NCBI GenBank assembly: GCA_934630905.1
Contig: CAKTXN010000008.1
Coordinates: forward strand, 1 to 37,412
Direction: 5' to 3'
DNA: 37,412 nucleotides
From: an uncultured Eggerthellaceae bacterium
GTDB lineage: Bacteria; Actinomycetota; Coriobacteriia; Coriobacteriales; Eggerthellaceae
The notes beneath the pieces were generated by a model. The model ran no database searches. It was not told the origin of the DNA and saw only the letters and a program-made list of their open reading frames with translations. Below are positions 16,040 through 24,331 of this stretch, one piece after another. Position 1 is the stretch's first letter. Every line of letters begins with the position of its first letter. The position numbers were made by a program, and so were the translations under genes.

Positions 16040-17470
16040 ATGGAATTGTTAGCTCCAGCGGGTGGGTTTTCCCAGCTAGAAGCTGCAATAAAGTTTGGCG
16101 CCGATGCCGTGTATTTGGCGGCCGACCGCTTTGGAATGCGGGCGCGCGCCACGAATTTCTCCCTTTCCGATATCCCGCGCGCGGTGGAAATCGCGCATAC
16201 TGCGGGTGTTTCCGTTCATGTGACGTGCAACATTTTGATGAGCGATTCCGACTTGGAAACGCTTCCCGAATATTTGTGGGCGCTTGACGCTGCGGGTGCG
16301 GATGCTCTGATCATCAGCGATTTAGGTGCGCTTCGCCTGGCGCGCCAATATGCGCCGCATTGCGAATACCATGTGAGCACGCAGGCGTCGGTGAGCAACG
16401 TGCAAGCGGCGCTGGCGTGGTACGAGATGGGCGCGCGTCGCGTGGTGTGCGCGCGAGAGATGAGCTTGGCAGAAATTGCCGCGCTCAAGGCCGCGCTGCC
16501 TGCCGATATGAAAGTAGAGACGTTCGCGCATGGCTCTATGTGTATGGCGGTTTCTGGCCGATGCCTGATCAGCTCGTATCTTACCGGGCGTAGCGGCAAT
16601 CGCGGACATTGCACGCAGCCGTGCCGTTGGATGTATACGCTTGAGGAAGAAAAGCGTCCTGGTCAGCACTTTCCCATTGAAGAAGACGAGACGGGCACGT
16701 TCATTATGAACGCGCAGGACATGAATATGCTCGCGCACGTGCGCGAAATGGAAGCGGCGGGCATCGATTCCATTAAGATTGAGGGGCGCAACAAGAAGGC
16801 GTTTTACGTGGCGACCATTGTGAACGCGTATCGTCAGGTGCTTGACGGCGCTGATCCTGCTGATTTCGAAGAAGAGTTGGATACCGTGTCGCATCGTCCG
16901 TATTCGACGGGGTTTTTCTTTGGGCCGGCTCATCAGTCGGTTGAAACCGATGGCTACGAGCAGACGTGCCTTCATGTGGCGGACATTGTTTCGTGCGAAC
17001 CTGCCGATGGAGCGGGTGTTGGTGCGACTGCCACTGCTGCTGCGGGTGCGGCGGTTGGGACGGCTGCTGCGGGTGCGGCGGCGGCATCAGCGGCCGGCAC
17101 AAGTGCAGCCGATGCCGCGGCAGCTGGTGCTGGTGCGGGTATAGCGACCGATGACGCCTCCGATGCTGCTTCCAGGTCGGCGGGCACACGTGATGATGCA
17201 GCTGGAAAGTGGCTGATCACGGCGGTCTGTCACAACCGTTTTGCGGAAGGCGACGCTCTAGAGGCACTTGTGCCCCATATCCCCCCTGTTCATGTGACGG
17301 TTTCGCAGCTCACGTGGATTTCTGAGAATGCGGCAGGCGAGCCGATGCCCGTTTCCGTTGAGGTGGCGAATCGCGCCATGGCGCGCTACGCGTTCTTGAG
17401 CGACGCTCCGTTGGAGCCAGGCGGCTTCCTGCGTCTGCGCGAGCATCGCGTTACTTCCCGTTACGCATAG
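16040..17470 (+). CDS. Peptidase U32 family protein
   Basis: The product starts MELLAPAGGFSQLEAAIKFG, typical for the family, with GAAAGGAAG upstream of ATG 16040. The U32 signature is present: ETFAHGSMCMAVSGRC, SYLTGRSGNRGHC and QPCRW. It carries the cysteines that bind an iron-sulfur cluster in relatives such as the tRNA or ubiquinone hydroxylation proteins. Members act as RNA or quinone hydroxylases or as collagenase-like proteins. The exact substrate cannot be told from sequence; a TrhP/RlhA-like RNA hydroxylation role is plausible. Near residues 325-390 an Ala/Gly-rich low-complexity stretch interrupts the C-terminal part, similar to inserts in neighbouring proteins. Confidence 0.88.
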   Translation: MELLAPAGGFSQLEAAIKFGADAVYLAADRFGMRARATNFSLSDIPRAVEIAHTAGVSVHVTCNILMSDSDLETLPEYLWALDAAGADALIISDLGALRLARQYAPHCEYHVSTQASVSNVQAALAWYEMGARRVVCAREMSLAEIAALKAALPADMKVETFAHGSMCMAVSGRCLISSYLTGRSGNRGHCTQPCRWMYTLEEEKRPGQHFPIEEDETGTFIMNAQDMNMLAHVREMEAAGIDSIKIEGRNKKAFYVATIVNAYRQVLDGADPADFEEELDTVSHRPYSTGFFFGPAHQSVETDGYEQTCLHVADIVSCEPADGAGVGATATAAAGAAVGTAAAGAAAASAAGTSAADAAAAGAGAGIATDDASDAASRSAGTRDDAAGKWLITAVCHNRFAEGDALEALVPHIPPVHVTVSQLTWISENAAGEPMPVSVEVANRAMARYAFLSDAPLEPGGFLRLREHRVTSRYA

Positions 17471-17518
17471 GTTTTGGCGTACAGCTTCTTTGACTCAGCA
17501 AGCGTGGGGGACTTAGGC

Positions 17519-17744
17519 CATGTTGTCGTTTTTTCCGCCCCAATGTGCAAAAAATTCCTGTTCGGGGTAGGTCGAGCTCGCAAAAGAGCACGTTTCGAGT
17601 CCATTGACCCACTCTGCCATGTTCGTTGATCAAAGAAACCCCAGGTCGCAACATTTCGCTGGCCGCAACATGCGCGATTGCTTGTTTGGCACCTACCCCG
17701 AACAGGAATATTTTGCACATTTGCCTTCGATTTCCGACAAGATG
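17519..17744 (+). repeat. MITE-like inverted-repeat element, copy B1 (226 bp)
   Basis: The inner arms (17543-17572 and 17691-17720, starting ATGTGCAAAA and ending CGGGGTAGGT) match in 29 of 30 positions. The outer ends read CATGTTGTCG and CATCTTGTCG. The central motif AACCCCAGGTCGCA is at 17637-17650, about 118 bp from the left end. It lies 35 bp before copy B2. Confidence 0.85.
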
Positions 17745-17779
17745 CCTTTGACGCAGCTATCGCATCGTTGCAATTGATT

Positions 17780-18004
17780 CAGCTTGTCGTTTTTTCCGCC
17801 CAAAAACGCCAAGATCGACGGTTCGGGGCAGGTGGAGTCGGAGCCGTCGGGTCATGCATAGCCGGCGGGAATCTGCGACCTGGGGTTTTACGGGCGAAAT
17901 TAGCCAAAAGAGCTTCAAACGCTCGCGCAAGCCCCTCCCCGCTCCTCCCGAACTGCCCCGTATCGTTCATCTGGGCGTTTTTACCCCGATTTTCCGACAA
18001 GATG
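17780..18004 (-). repeat. MITE-like inverted-repeat element, copy B2 (225 bp, inverted)
   Basis: The ends read CAGCTTGTCG and CATCTTGTCG inward, and the arms end in CGGGGCAG. The central motif is the exact reverse complement of that in B1 (TGCGACCTGGGGTT, 17874-17887) and lies 117 bp from the right end, so this copy is in the opposite orientation. Together B1 and B2 fill most of the 660-bp gap between the U32 and helicase genes. Confidence 0.82.
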
Positions 18005-18063
18005 ACTCCTGGAAGGCGCCGCGCGAGGTGTGCCCGTTATGTCTGGGCAAAATGTGCGGCGCG

Positions 18064-18092
18064 TTGATTGACCGTTCTTTTTCCCGTAAAAT
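18064..18092 (+). promoter_or_regulatory. Probable promoter of the HelD-like gene
   Basis: TTGATT (18064-18069) and TAAAAT (18087-18092) are separated by 17 bp, a fair match to a housekeeping promoter. The GTG start lies 38 bp downstream. Confidence 0.5.
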
Positions 18093-18130
18093 ATTTAGTC
18101 TCATTTTTTGCTAAGCAGAAAGGCGACATC

Positions 18131-20365
18131 GTGGAACAAGATGCCATTTTCCAAGAAGAGCAGCAAGCGCTGACCAATACGTACGAGAAGCTGACGCGCA
18201 TTGCGGAAGAAACTACCGCCAGCTTGGGCGCCGATGCGCTTGAAGTGCTGGGCGAGCGCAAGAACTTGTTCGACGAGCTCAAGTTTGACCTGGGCAATGG
18301 CGTGAATTTGGAAACATATGCCGAGGCTGAGGCGCTGCAGCGCGTTATCGATCAGTACAATCTGGCGGTAGATTTGAATTCTGAGCGTCTGGCTAAGACG
18401 CGTCTGCTTATGAAGAAGCCGTATTTCGCGAAAGTGGTGCTGCAGCTGCGCCCCGGCGCTCCGCCGCGCGAGCTATACCTGGGCGCTACGGGCATGACCG
18501 ACGAACGCGGTCGTCACTTTATTATCGACTGGCGCGCACCGGTTGCCGAGACGTATTACAACCAGGCAAACGGCAAGACTTCGTACGTGGCAAATGGTCG
18601 CACTATCAAGGCTGACCTGCTGCTTCGTCGTCAGTTCGACATTACGCAGGACACGCTGAATGCCTATTTCGACACCACCGTTGCCATAGAGGATCCTCTG
18701 CTGCTGGCATCGCTTGCGAAAAGTCGCTCGTCGAAGCTCGGCGACATCACGGCCACCATCCAGCGCGAGCAAAACCAAGTGGTGCGTCACGAAGACGTTC
18801 CCGTGCTGCTGGTCAACGGTATTGCGGGTAGCGGCAAGACCTCGGTCATGCTGCAGCGCATAGCGTACCTGCTGTACCAAGAGCGCGACACGCTGCGCCC
18901 CGATGACGTGCACCTGATCTCGCCGAATCCCGTTTTCCGCGACTACATTGACAACGTGCTGCCCAACATGGGCGAGCGCAACCCGCAAATCGAAACTTGG
19001 GACGACCTTATGCGCAAGTTGGGGCTTACCGAGCGCGGCCTGGGAAAGGGTGCGTTGGCGGACGATTTGCTGGTCATCGACGAAAAACTTGAAAGCCTGG
19101 AGCTTACCCAGAAGGACTTCCAGGACATTTGCGTGGGGGAGGAACGCGTTGTTGCCGCAGGTCAGGCGTTTAGCGCATACCAGCAATACAAGCGGCTTCC
19201 CGCGGGGCAGCATCGTTGCAACTTGGCGAAGGAGCTGCTGCATGAGCGGTTGGAGCAGCGCATTGCATCGCGCATGAACAACGCCGATGTTCAGGCGGAA
19301 ATCATGGACCTGGATGAGCAGGAGCACATTCGCATCTTTGGTCATCAGGCGTTCACGGCGTTGGAAGAAGAGCTGCCCGAGTACACACGTTTGTACCTGG
19401 AGGATCGCTACGCTGCCGTGGCGGACGCCATTGAGGAAGGCGCGTGGTTGCGTTTCGACCGCATTGGCATGAATATGCTGGGTAAAAGCTCGCTTTCCGC
19501 GGTGGAATGGCTGTACTTGAAGCTGGCGTTGGCGGGCGGTGCGAACCGTGGGGCACGCTACGTGATGGTGGACGAGGTTCAGGATTACTCGCTGGCGCAG
19601 CTCATGGTTATGGCGCGCTATTTCTGCAACGCGCATTTCTTGTTGCTGGGGGATGAAAACCAGGCCATCAAGGAAGGAACAGCTACGTTTTCGCAGATAG
19701 AGCAGGGATTTGCGCATGTGCTTGATGCGTCGGTTGAGCTGTGCTGCCTGCAAACGAGCTACCGCAGCTCGCCAGAAATCACGGCACTGTTCAAAACGCT
19801 GATGAACGGCGATTCCTGCATGGATGTTGCCTCGGTGCAGCGCCCGGGCAACAAGCCCGTTATCAAGCCGTGCGCTACGGACGAAGAGTACTTCGCGGCG
19901 CTGCGCGGCGCCGTTGCTCAGGCAGCCGAAGATGTTGACCAGCGCGGATTGGCGGCCATTGTTGTGGCGGACAAACAACGTGCGCGCTGGATGGAAAAGA
20001 AGCTGTCAGAGTTTACGGACTGTGCGGTGACCTGCGCGTTTCCTGGTGCGGGTGGTGCTGGGGGCGCGGGCGAAGCAGGTGGTGTTGCGGGCGCGGGGGC
20101 CGGCGCAGCTGCGTGTCGCTTCAGCCGCTCCAAGCGTGTGGGCGCACCCGTGGTGTTGCCCGAGCACGGTGTGGTGTTGCTTGATCTTCCTACCGCGAAG
20201 GGTCTTGAGTTTGACCAGGTCATCATTGCGGACGCGCAAGAAAGCGTCTACGGGACGGATGATTTGTCGCGGCATCGCCTGTATACGGCAATCTCGCGCG
20301 CCACGCAGAAAGTGACGATTCTGTCGCAAGGCTCTCTTTCGCCGTTGCTGCAGTCTGCTTTGTAG
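18131..20365 (+). CDS. HelD-like UvrD-family ATPase (RNA polymerase recycling factor family)
   Basis: A superfamily 1 motor with the HelD layout. An N-terminal coiled coil (DAIFQEEQQALTNTYEKL) comes first, then the HelD-type block HFIIDWRAPVAETYYNQ. Walker A GIAGSGKTS is near residue 231, Walker B VMVDEVQDYSLAQL near 478, and the C-terminal motifs are KGLEFDQVIIADA and LYTAISRATQ. HelD proteins release RNA polymerase from stalled complexes; DNA repair helicase activity is an alternative. I chose GTG 18131 because AGAAAGGCGAC lies just upstream and the product then begins at the coiled coil. The product is 744 residues. A Gly/Ala-rich low-complexity insert lies near residues 636-663 between conserved motor motifs. 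Confidence 0.85.
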   Translation: MEQDAIFQEEQQALTNTYEKLTRIAEETTASLGADALEVLGERKNLFDELKFDLGNGVNLETYAEAEALQRVIDQYNLAVDLNSERLAKTRLLMKKPYFAKVVLQLRPGAPPRELYLGATGMTDERGRHFIIDWRAPVAETYYNQANGKTSYVANGRTIKADLLLRRQFDITQDTLNAYFDTTVAIEDPLLLASLAKSRSSKLGDITATIQREQNQVVRHEDVPVLLVNGIAGSGKTSVMLQRIAYLLYQERDTLRPDDVHLISPNPVFRDYIDNVLPNMGERNPQIETWDDLMRKLGLTERGLGKGALADDLLVIDEKLESLELTQKDFQDICVGEERVVAAGQAFSAYQQYKRLPAGQHRCNLAKELLHERLEQRIASRMNNADVQAEIMDLDEQEHIRIFGHQAFTALEEELPEYTRLYLEDRYAAVADAIEEGAWLRFDRIGMNMLGKSSLSAVEWLYLKLALAGGANRGARYVMVDEVQDYSLAQLMVMARYFCNAHFLLLGDENQAIKEGTATFSQIEQGFAHVLDASVELCCLQTSYRSSPEITALFKTLMNGDSCMDVASVQRPGNKPVIKPCATDEEYFAALRGAVAQAAEDVDQRGLAAIVVADKQRARWMEKKLSEFTDCAVTCAFPGAGGAGGAGEAGGVAGAGAGAAACRFSRSKRVGAPVVLPEHGVVLLDLPTAKGLEFDQVIIADAQESVYGTDDLSRHRLYTAISRATQKVTILSQGSLSPLLQSAL

Positions 20366-20660
20366 TTGCGGCGGCGGGCGACCTGCAGGCAACCCGCGGC
20401 GGGCGGGCGACAAGTGGGCAACCTGCGACCCGCAGCAAGCGGGCAACCTGCAGCAGACGGGCGGCAGCAGGCGTCCCGCGCGACCTGCGAGCAACCCGGC
20501 CCCCGCACCCCGCGACTTGCAACCAGCGGGGGGCACCCAGTGCCGCCGCCCCCACTTCGCCCACCCCTGCGCGCCTGACGTCTTGCCGATTCATGTTACA
20601 GGTTGCCGTCATGCGGCTGGTGACGTATGACAAGCGCCTCTGTTTGTGGCAAAATAGCGC
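20366..20660. other. GC-rich low-complexity spacer
   Basis: This gap holds degenerate repeats of words such as GCGGGCAACCTGC and GGGCGACCTGC between 20366 and about 20530. No convincing gene, terminator or promoter was seen. Open frames on both strands here are compositional artefacts. Confidence 0.6.
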
Positions 20661-20699
20661 ATGAAAAGTAAGTATTTATGCGCACATGAGGTTACGGTT

Positions 20700-23600
20700 A
20701 TGTCTGTTCAATTTGACGTTCGCCAGGCGAATCCTTCCGTTGTTGACCTGCTTGAACAGCAGTTAGGGCTTCCTCGATTCATTGCGATCACGCTCGCGTC
20801 GCGCGGCGTGACCACGCCCGAGCAGGCCAAACGCTTCTTCAATCCCTCGCTTGATAGAGATTGGGGCAATCCCTATAACATTCCTGGCATGGAAAACGTG
20901 GTTGACGAGCTTGAACAGGCGATTCGGCGCGGTGACCACATTGTGGTTTTCGGCGATTTCGACGTTGATGGCATTTCCGCCACCACCGTTCTTACGCGCG
21001 CGCTGCGCCAGATGGGCGCTTTGGCCACGCCGTTTATCCCGCGTCGTTTCGACGAAGGTTACGGCTTAACGGAAGCAGCGTTTCAGCGCGTTATGCAGCT
21101 GGGCCCCACGCCCGATTTCATTGTGACCGTTGACTGCGGCATATCGTGTCGCGAGACCGTGGCGCAAGCGGTGGGCCAGGGGTTGCGCGTGGTGGTCACC
21201 GATCATCACGAGCCGGCCGATGCTGTGCCCGTTGATGTTCCCATTGTTGATCCCAAGAAGGCTGGCTCCAAGGAAGATGCTGTTTTGGCTGGTGTGGGCG
21301 TTGCGCTGAAGGTGGTGCAAGCGCTGGGCGCGCGCTTCGGCATGCCTCATTTGTGGCGTGAATACACCGACTTGGCAACACTGGGCACGGTGGCTGACCT
21401 TATGCCCATGGTGGGTGCGAACCGCGCGCTGGTCGCCGATGGCCTACGCCGCATCAACGAGAACCCGCGTCCCTGCATTGCCGCGCTGTTGGCGCAGGCG
21501 GGCGCAACCGATCAAACAACATCCACGAACTTGAGCTTTTCTGCGGTTCCGCGCTTGAACGCCGCAGGTCGCATGGGAGATTCTTCATCCGCGCTTGAGC
21601 TGCTTATGTGCGATGACCCCGCACGCTGCCAGCATTTAGCGGCGCAGCTGGAAGAGATCAACACGCAGCGGCGCAGCATTGAATCGGAGCTGACTGAAAT
21701 CGCGAGGGTGCAGGCCGAGGAAATTTACCACGGTCAGCGCGCACTGGTTGTTGCGGGTGCGGGTTGGCATGAAGGCGTGAAGGGAATTGTGGCAAGTCGC
21801 CTGGTGGGAACGTATGGCGTGCCCACGATTCTGCTGACCATCGATGGCGACGAAGCGCGCGGCTCGGGTCGTAGTGTTGGCCGTGTGAACTTGTTCAAAG
21901 CCATTGAGAGTTGCGCTGATTTGCTCACGCGCTACGGCGGACACGAAGCGGCCGTGGGCGTGACGCTTCCTGTGGCGAACTTGGAAGAATTCACGCGCCG
22001 TTTGTGCGCGTTCATGGATGAGCTGCCGCCTTCGGCGTTCCACCCGGCCATTCCGGTGGATGCGCGCGTGAGCTTGGCGGAACTTACGCTGGAAAACGTG
22101 CGCAAGCTGGACTTGTTGGCGCCGTTTGGTCAGGAAAACCCTGTGCCGTGCTTCATGGCGCCGAATGTGACGTTGGCGAATCATCGTGCTGTGGGCGCAG
22201 GCAAGAACCATTTCTCGTGCAATCTTTCGGACGGAACGGGGCAAACGGCTGCCATTATGTTCCATTGCTCCGACATCGAAACGTTATTGGACACAAACAG
22301 CGTGGTCAACGCCGCGTTTACGCTGCAAATCGATTCATGGCGTGGGCGCGAGTCGGTGAAAGCCATGTTGAAAACCGTGTCGCCGGCGCGTTCGTGCGCG
22401 GCGCTTGAGGCGTGCCTGTCGCCCGAGGAAGTATCGTTTGTGGCTGACCTGTATGCCTCTGCCGAAGACGGCGTGGAAGACGTGGTGGACGAATCGTTCG
22501 AGGAAATCGAGCGCTACGAAAGCCTGCTGGAGCAAAACCGTGCTGATTGGCGTCACTTTGCGCAGGAGGCGTCCGATGAGCTGCAGGAACGCATTATCCA
22601 AACCATTATTGGCGCGGCGGAATTGCATGATTCCCAGCGTCAGATTCTCGATAAGCTGGCGCAGGGCCAGTCGCTGTTGGCCGTTATGGCAACGGGGCGC
22701 GGAAAATCGCTCACGTTTCAGGTGCGAGCGGCAGAGCTGGCGCTTGAGCAGGGGAAAGCATCGATTTTTGTGTATCCGCTGCGCGCGCTGATTGCCGATC
22801 AGGCGTGGCATTTGAACAACGCGCTTTTGCCGTTCGGTGTGTCGTCGGTCACGCTTACGGGCGAGAGCACGCCGCAGGAGCGCGCCGTTGCGTTTGCGGG
22901 TCTGACCTCGGGCGATGTTGATATTGTTTTGACCACACCGGAATTTTTGGTGTATCACGCGGAAGAATTCGCCGCTTGCCAGCGCATCGGTTTCGTGGCA
23001 ATCGATGAAGCACACCACGTGGGCCAGGCGAAAGCCGGCAACCGTATGGCATATCGCTCGCTGGGCGCGGTGCTCAAGCAGCTGGGCAATCCCACGGTTT
23101 TGGCGCTCACGGCAACGGCTCCCGATGCCGTGGCGCGCGATGTTGCGCAGGTGCTGTCGCTGCGTGATCACGTGTATGACCAGGCAAGTCGTGAAAATCT
23201 GCAGGTGGATGACCACCGCAACTTGAAGAACCGCGACGACTATCTGGCGCACATTGTTGCGCGTGGCGAAAAGACCGTCGTTTACGTTTCCTCGCGCGAG
23301 CAATCGGTTGCCGTGGCGCGTTCGTTGCGCGCGCGCGTGCCGCAGCTGGCCAGCCGTATTGGCTTCTATAACGCTGGTCTTTCGCGCGTTGAGCGCAATC
23401 GTGCAGAAGAGCTGTTCCGCACCGATGCGTTCTGCGTGCTGGTGGCAACGTCGGCATTTGGCGAAGGCGTGAACATTCCGCATATTCGTCGTGTTGTTTT
23501 GTACGGGCTGCCGTTCAATGAGATTGAGTTTAACCAGATGAGTGGCCGCGCGGGCCGCGATGGCGATCCCGCGATTATCCACTTGCTCTACGGGAATGCT

Positions 23601-24239
23601 GATGCTCAAACGAACAAAGCCGTGGTGTGCGGCGAAACGCCCGATCGTGCGGCGTTGGTGGATGTGTATAAGTATCTGCGCTCCGAACAGGTAAAACACG
23701 GTGAAGAACCGTTCATGGTGAACTTGGACGACTTCGCGTCGGCTTCTGGGGAAGCGCCCGTGCGCCCCGCGGATGACGGCGCGGCGGCAGGCGGTGCCGG
23801 CGCCGGTGCTGCAGCTGCCGTGCGCAGCGTGGCGGGCAGTGCCAGTGTCGTGAGCGCTGCAGGTGGCGTGAGCTGCGGTTGCACATCGTCTGCTCAGGCA
23901 GCGGCTGAACGGGCGCGCGCGCAGGCGGCAGCAGCTGCCCAAGTGCAAGCGGCTTCGGCGGCAGCATCCAAGCTTTCGGCTGCGGCGGTGAAATGCGGCA
24001 TTGCGGTCTTCCGCGAGCTGGGCTTCATTGAGGCGCGCCCGGGTTGCTTCTGTGGCGAGCGTATTTGGGCGATTCGCGTGAATCATCGTCCCGAGAAAGT
24101 TGACCTTATGGAAAGCGTGCGCTTCCGCGAGGGCTTGGGCGAAATCGAAGAGTCGCGTTCGTTTAGCGATTGGGCGCTTTCCGCTTCGGCCGACGAGCTT
24201 TTGGCACACATCGTGTATCCCATAATCCCGAACTCATGA
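20700..24239 (+). CDS. recJ: RecJ exonuclease fused to a RecQ-like DEAH helicase
   Basis: The N-terminal 570 or so residues are a complete RecJ 5'-3' single-strand exonuclease: DFDVDG near residue 87, VTVDCGIS, VVTDHHEP (the DHH motif) and GGHEAAVG in the DHHA1 domain. The C-terminal half is a superfamily 2 helicase: QRQILDKLAQG, Walker A MATGRGKS near 664, IDEAHHVG near 768, ALTATAP, then FGEGVNIP and QMSGRAGRDGD. A typical RecJ is 550-800 residues; this is 1179. RecJ and RecQ cooperate in RecFOR-type gap repair, so the fusion would couple unwinding to digestion. An Ala-rich linker (about nt 23755-23985) precedes the last domain. The ATG at 20700 has GAGG 8 nt upstream; ATG 20661 lacks a ribosome binding site. 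Confidence 0.9.
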   Translation: MSVQFDVRQANPSVVDLLEQQLGLPRFIAITLASRGVTTPEQAKRFFNPSLDRDWGNPYNIPGMENVVDELEQAIRRGDHIVVFGDFDVDGISATTVLTRALRQMGALATPFIPRRFDEGYGLTEAAFQRVMQLGPTPDFIVTVDCGISCRETVAQAVGQGLRVVVTDHHEPADAVPVDVPIVDPKKAGSKEDAVLAGVGVALKVVQALGARFGMPHLWREYTDLATLGTVADLMPMVGANRALVADGLRRINENPRPCIAALLAQAGATDQTTSTNLSFSAVPRLNAAGRMGDSSSALELLMCDDPARCQHLAAQLEEINTQRRSIESELTEIARVQAEEIYHGQRALVVAGAGWHEGVKGIVASRLVGTYGVPTILLTIDGDEARGSGRSVGRVNLFKAIESCADLLTRYGGHEAAVGVTLPVANLEEFTRRLCAFMDELPPSAFHPAIPVDARVSLAELTLENVRKLDLLAPFGQENPVPCFMAPNVTLANHRAVGAGKNHFSCNLSDGTGQTAAIMFHCSDIETLLDTNSVVNAAFTLQIDSWRGRESVKAMLKTVSPARSCAALEACLSPEEVSFVADLYASAEDGVEDVVDESFEEIERYESLLEQNRADWRHFAQEASDELQERIIQTIIGAAELHDSQRQILDKLAQGQSLLAVMATGRGKSLTFQVRAAELALEQGKASIFVYPLRALIADQAWHLNNALLPFGVSSVTLTGESTPQERAVAFAGLTSGDVDIVLTTPEFLVYHAEEFAACQRIGFVAIDEAHHVGQAKAGNRMAYRSLGAVLKQLGNPTVLALTATAPDAVARDVAQVLSLRDHVYDQASRENLQVDDHRNLKNRDDYLAHIVARGEKTVVYVSSREQSVAVARSLRARVPQLASRIGFYNAGLSRVERNRAEELFRTDAFCVLVATSAFGEGVNIPHIRRVVLYGLPFNEIEFNQMSGRAGRDGDPAIIHLLYGNADAQTNKAVVCGETPDRAALVDVYKYLRSEQVKHGEEPFMVNLDDFASASGEAPVRPADDGAAAGGAGAGAAAAVRSVAGSASVVSAAGGVSCGCTSSAQAAAERARAQAAAAAQVQAASAAASKLSAAAVKCGIAVFRELGFIEARPGCFCGERIWAIRVNHRPEKVDLMESVRFREGLGEIEESRSFSDWALSASADELLAHIVYPIIPNS

Positions 24240-24290
24240 TAAAGGTAGGTTTCGTTTGCCGCTGTCTTTTCATTTATGCAGATAACATCG

Positions 24291-24296
24291 TATAAT
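24291..24296 (+). promoter_or_regulatory. Probable -10 box of the rel promoter
   Basis: A perfect TATAAT lies 36 bp upstream of the rel start. The -35 region is weak, so this call is tentative. Confidence 0.4.
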
Positions 24297-24331
24297 TATT
24301 GTTTGGCGAAATTTTTCGAAAGGAGGCGGCT

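Noticed and set aside
22335..24209. Minus-strand open frame (624 codons) opposite recJ
   Set aside because: Antisense shadow; the plus strand has unambiguous RecJ and helicase motifs.
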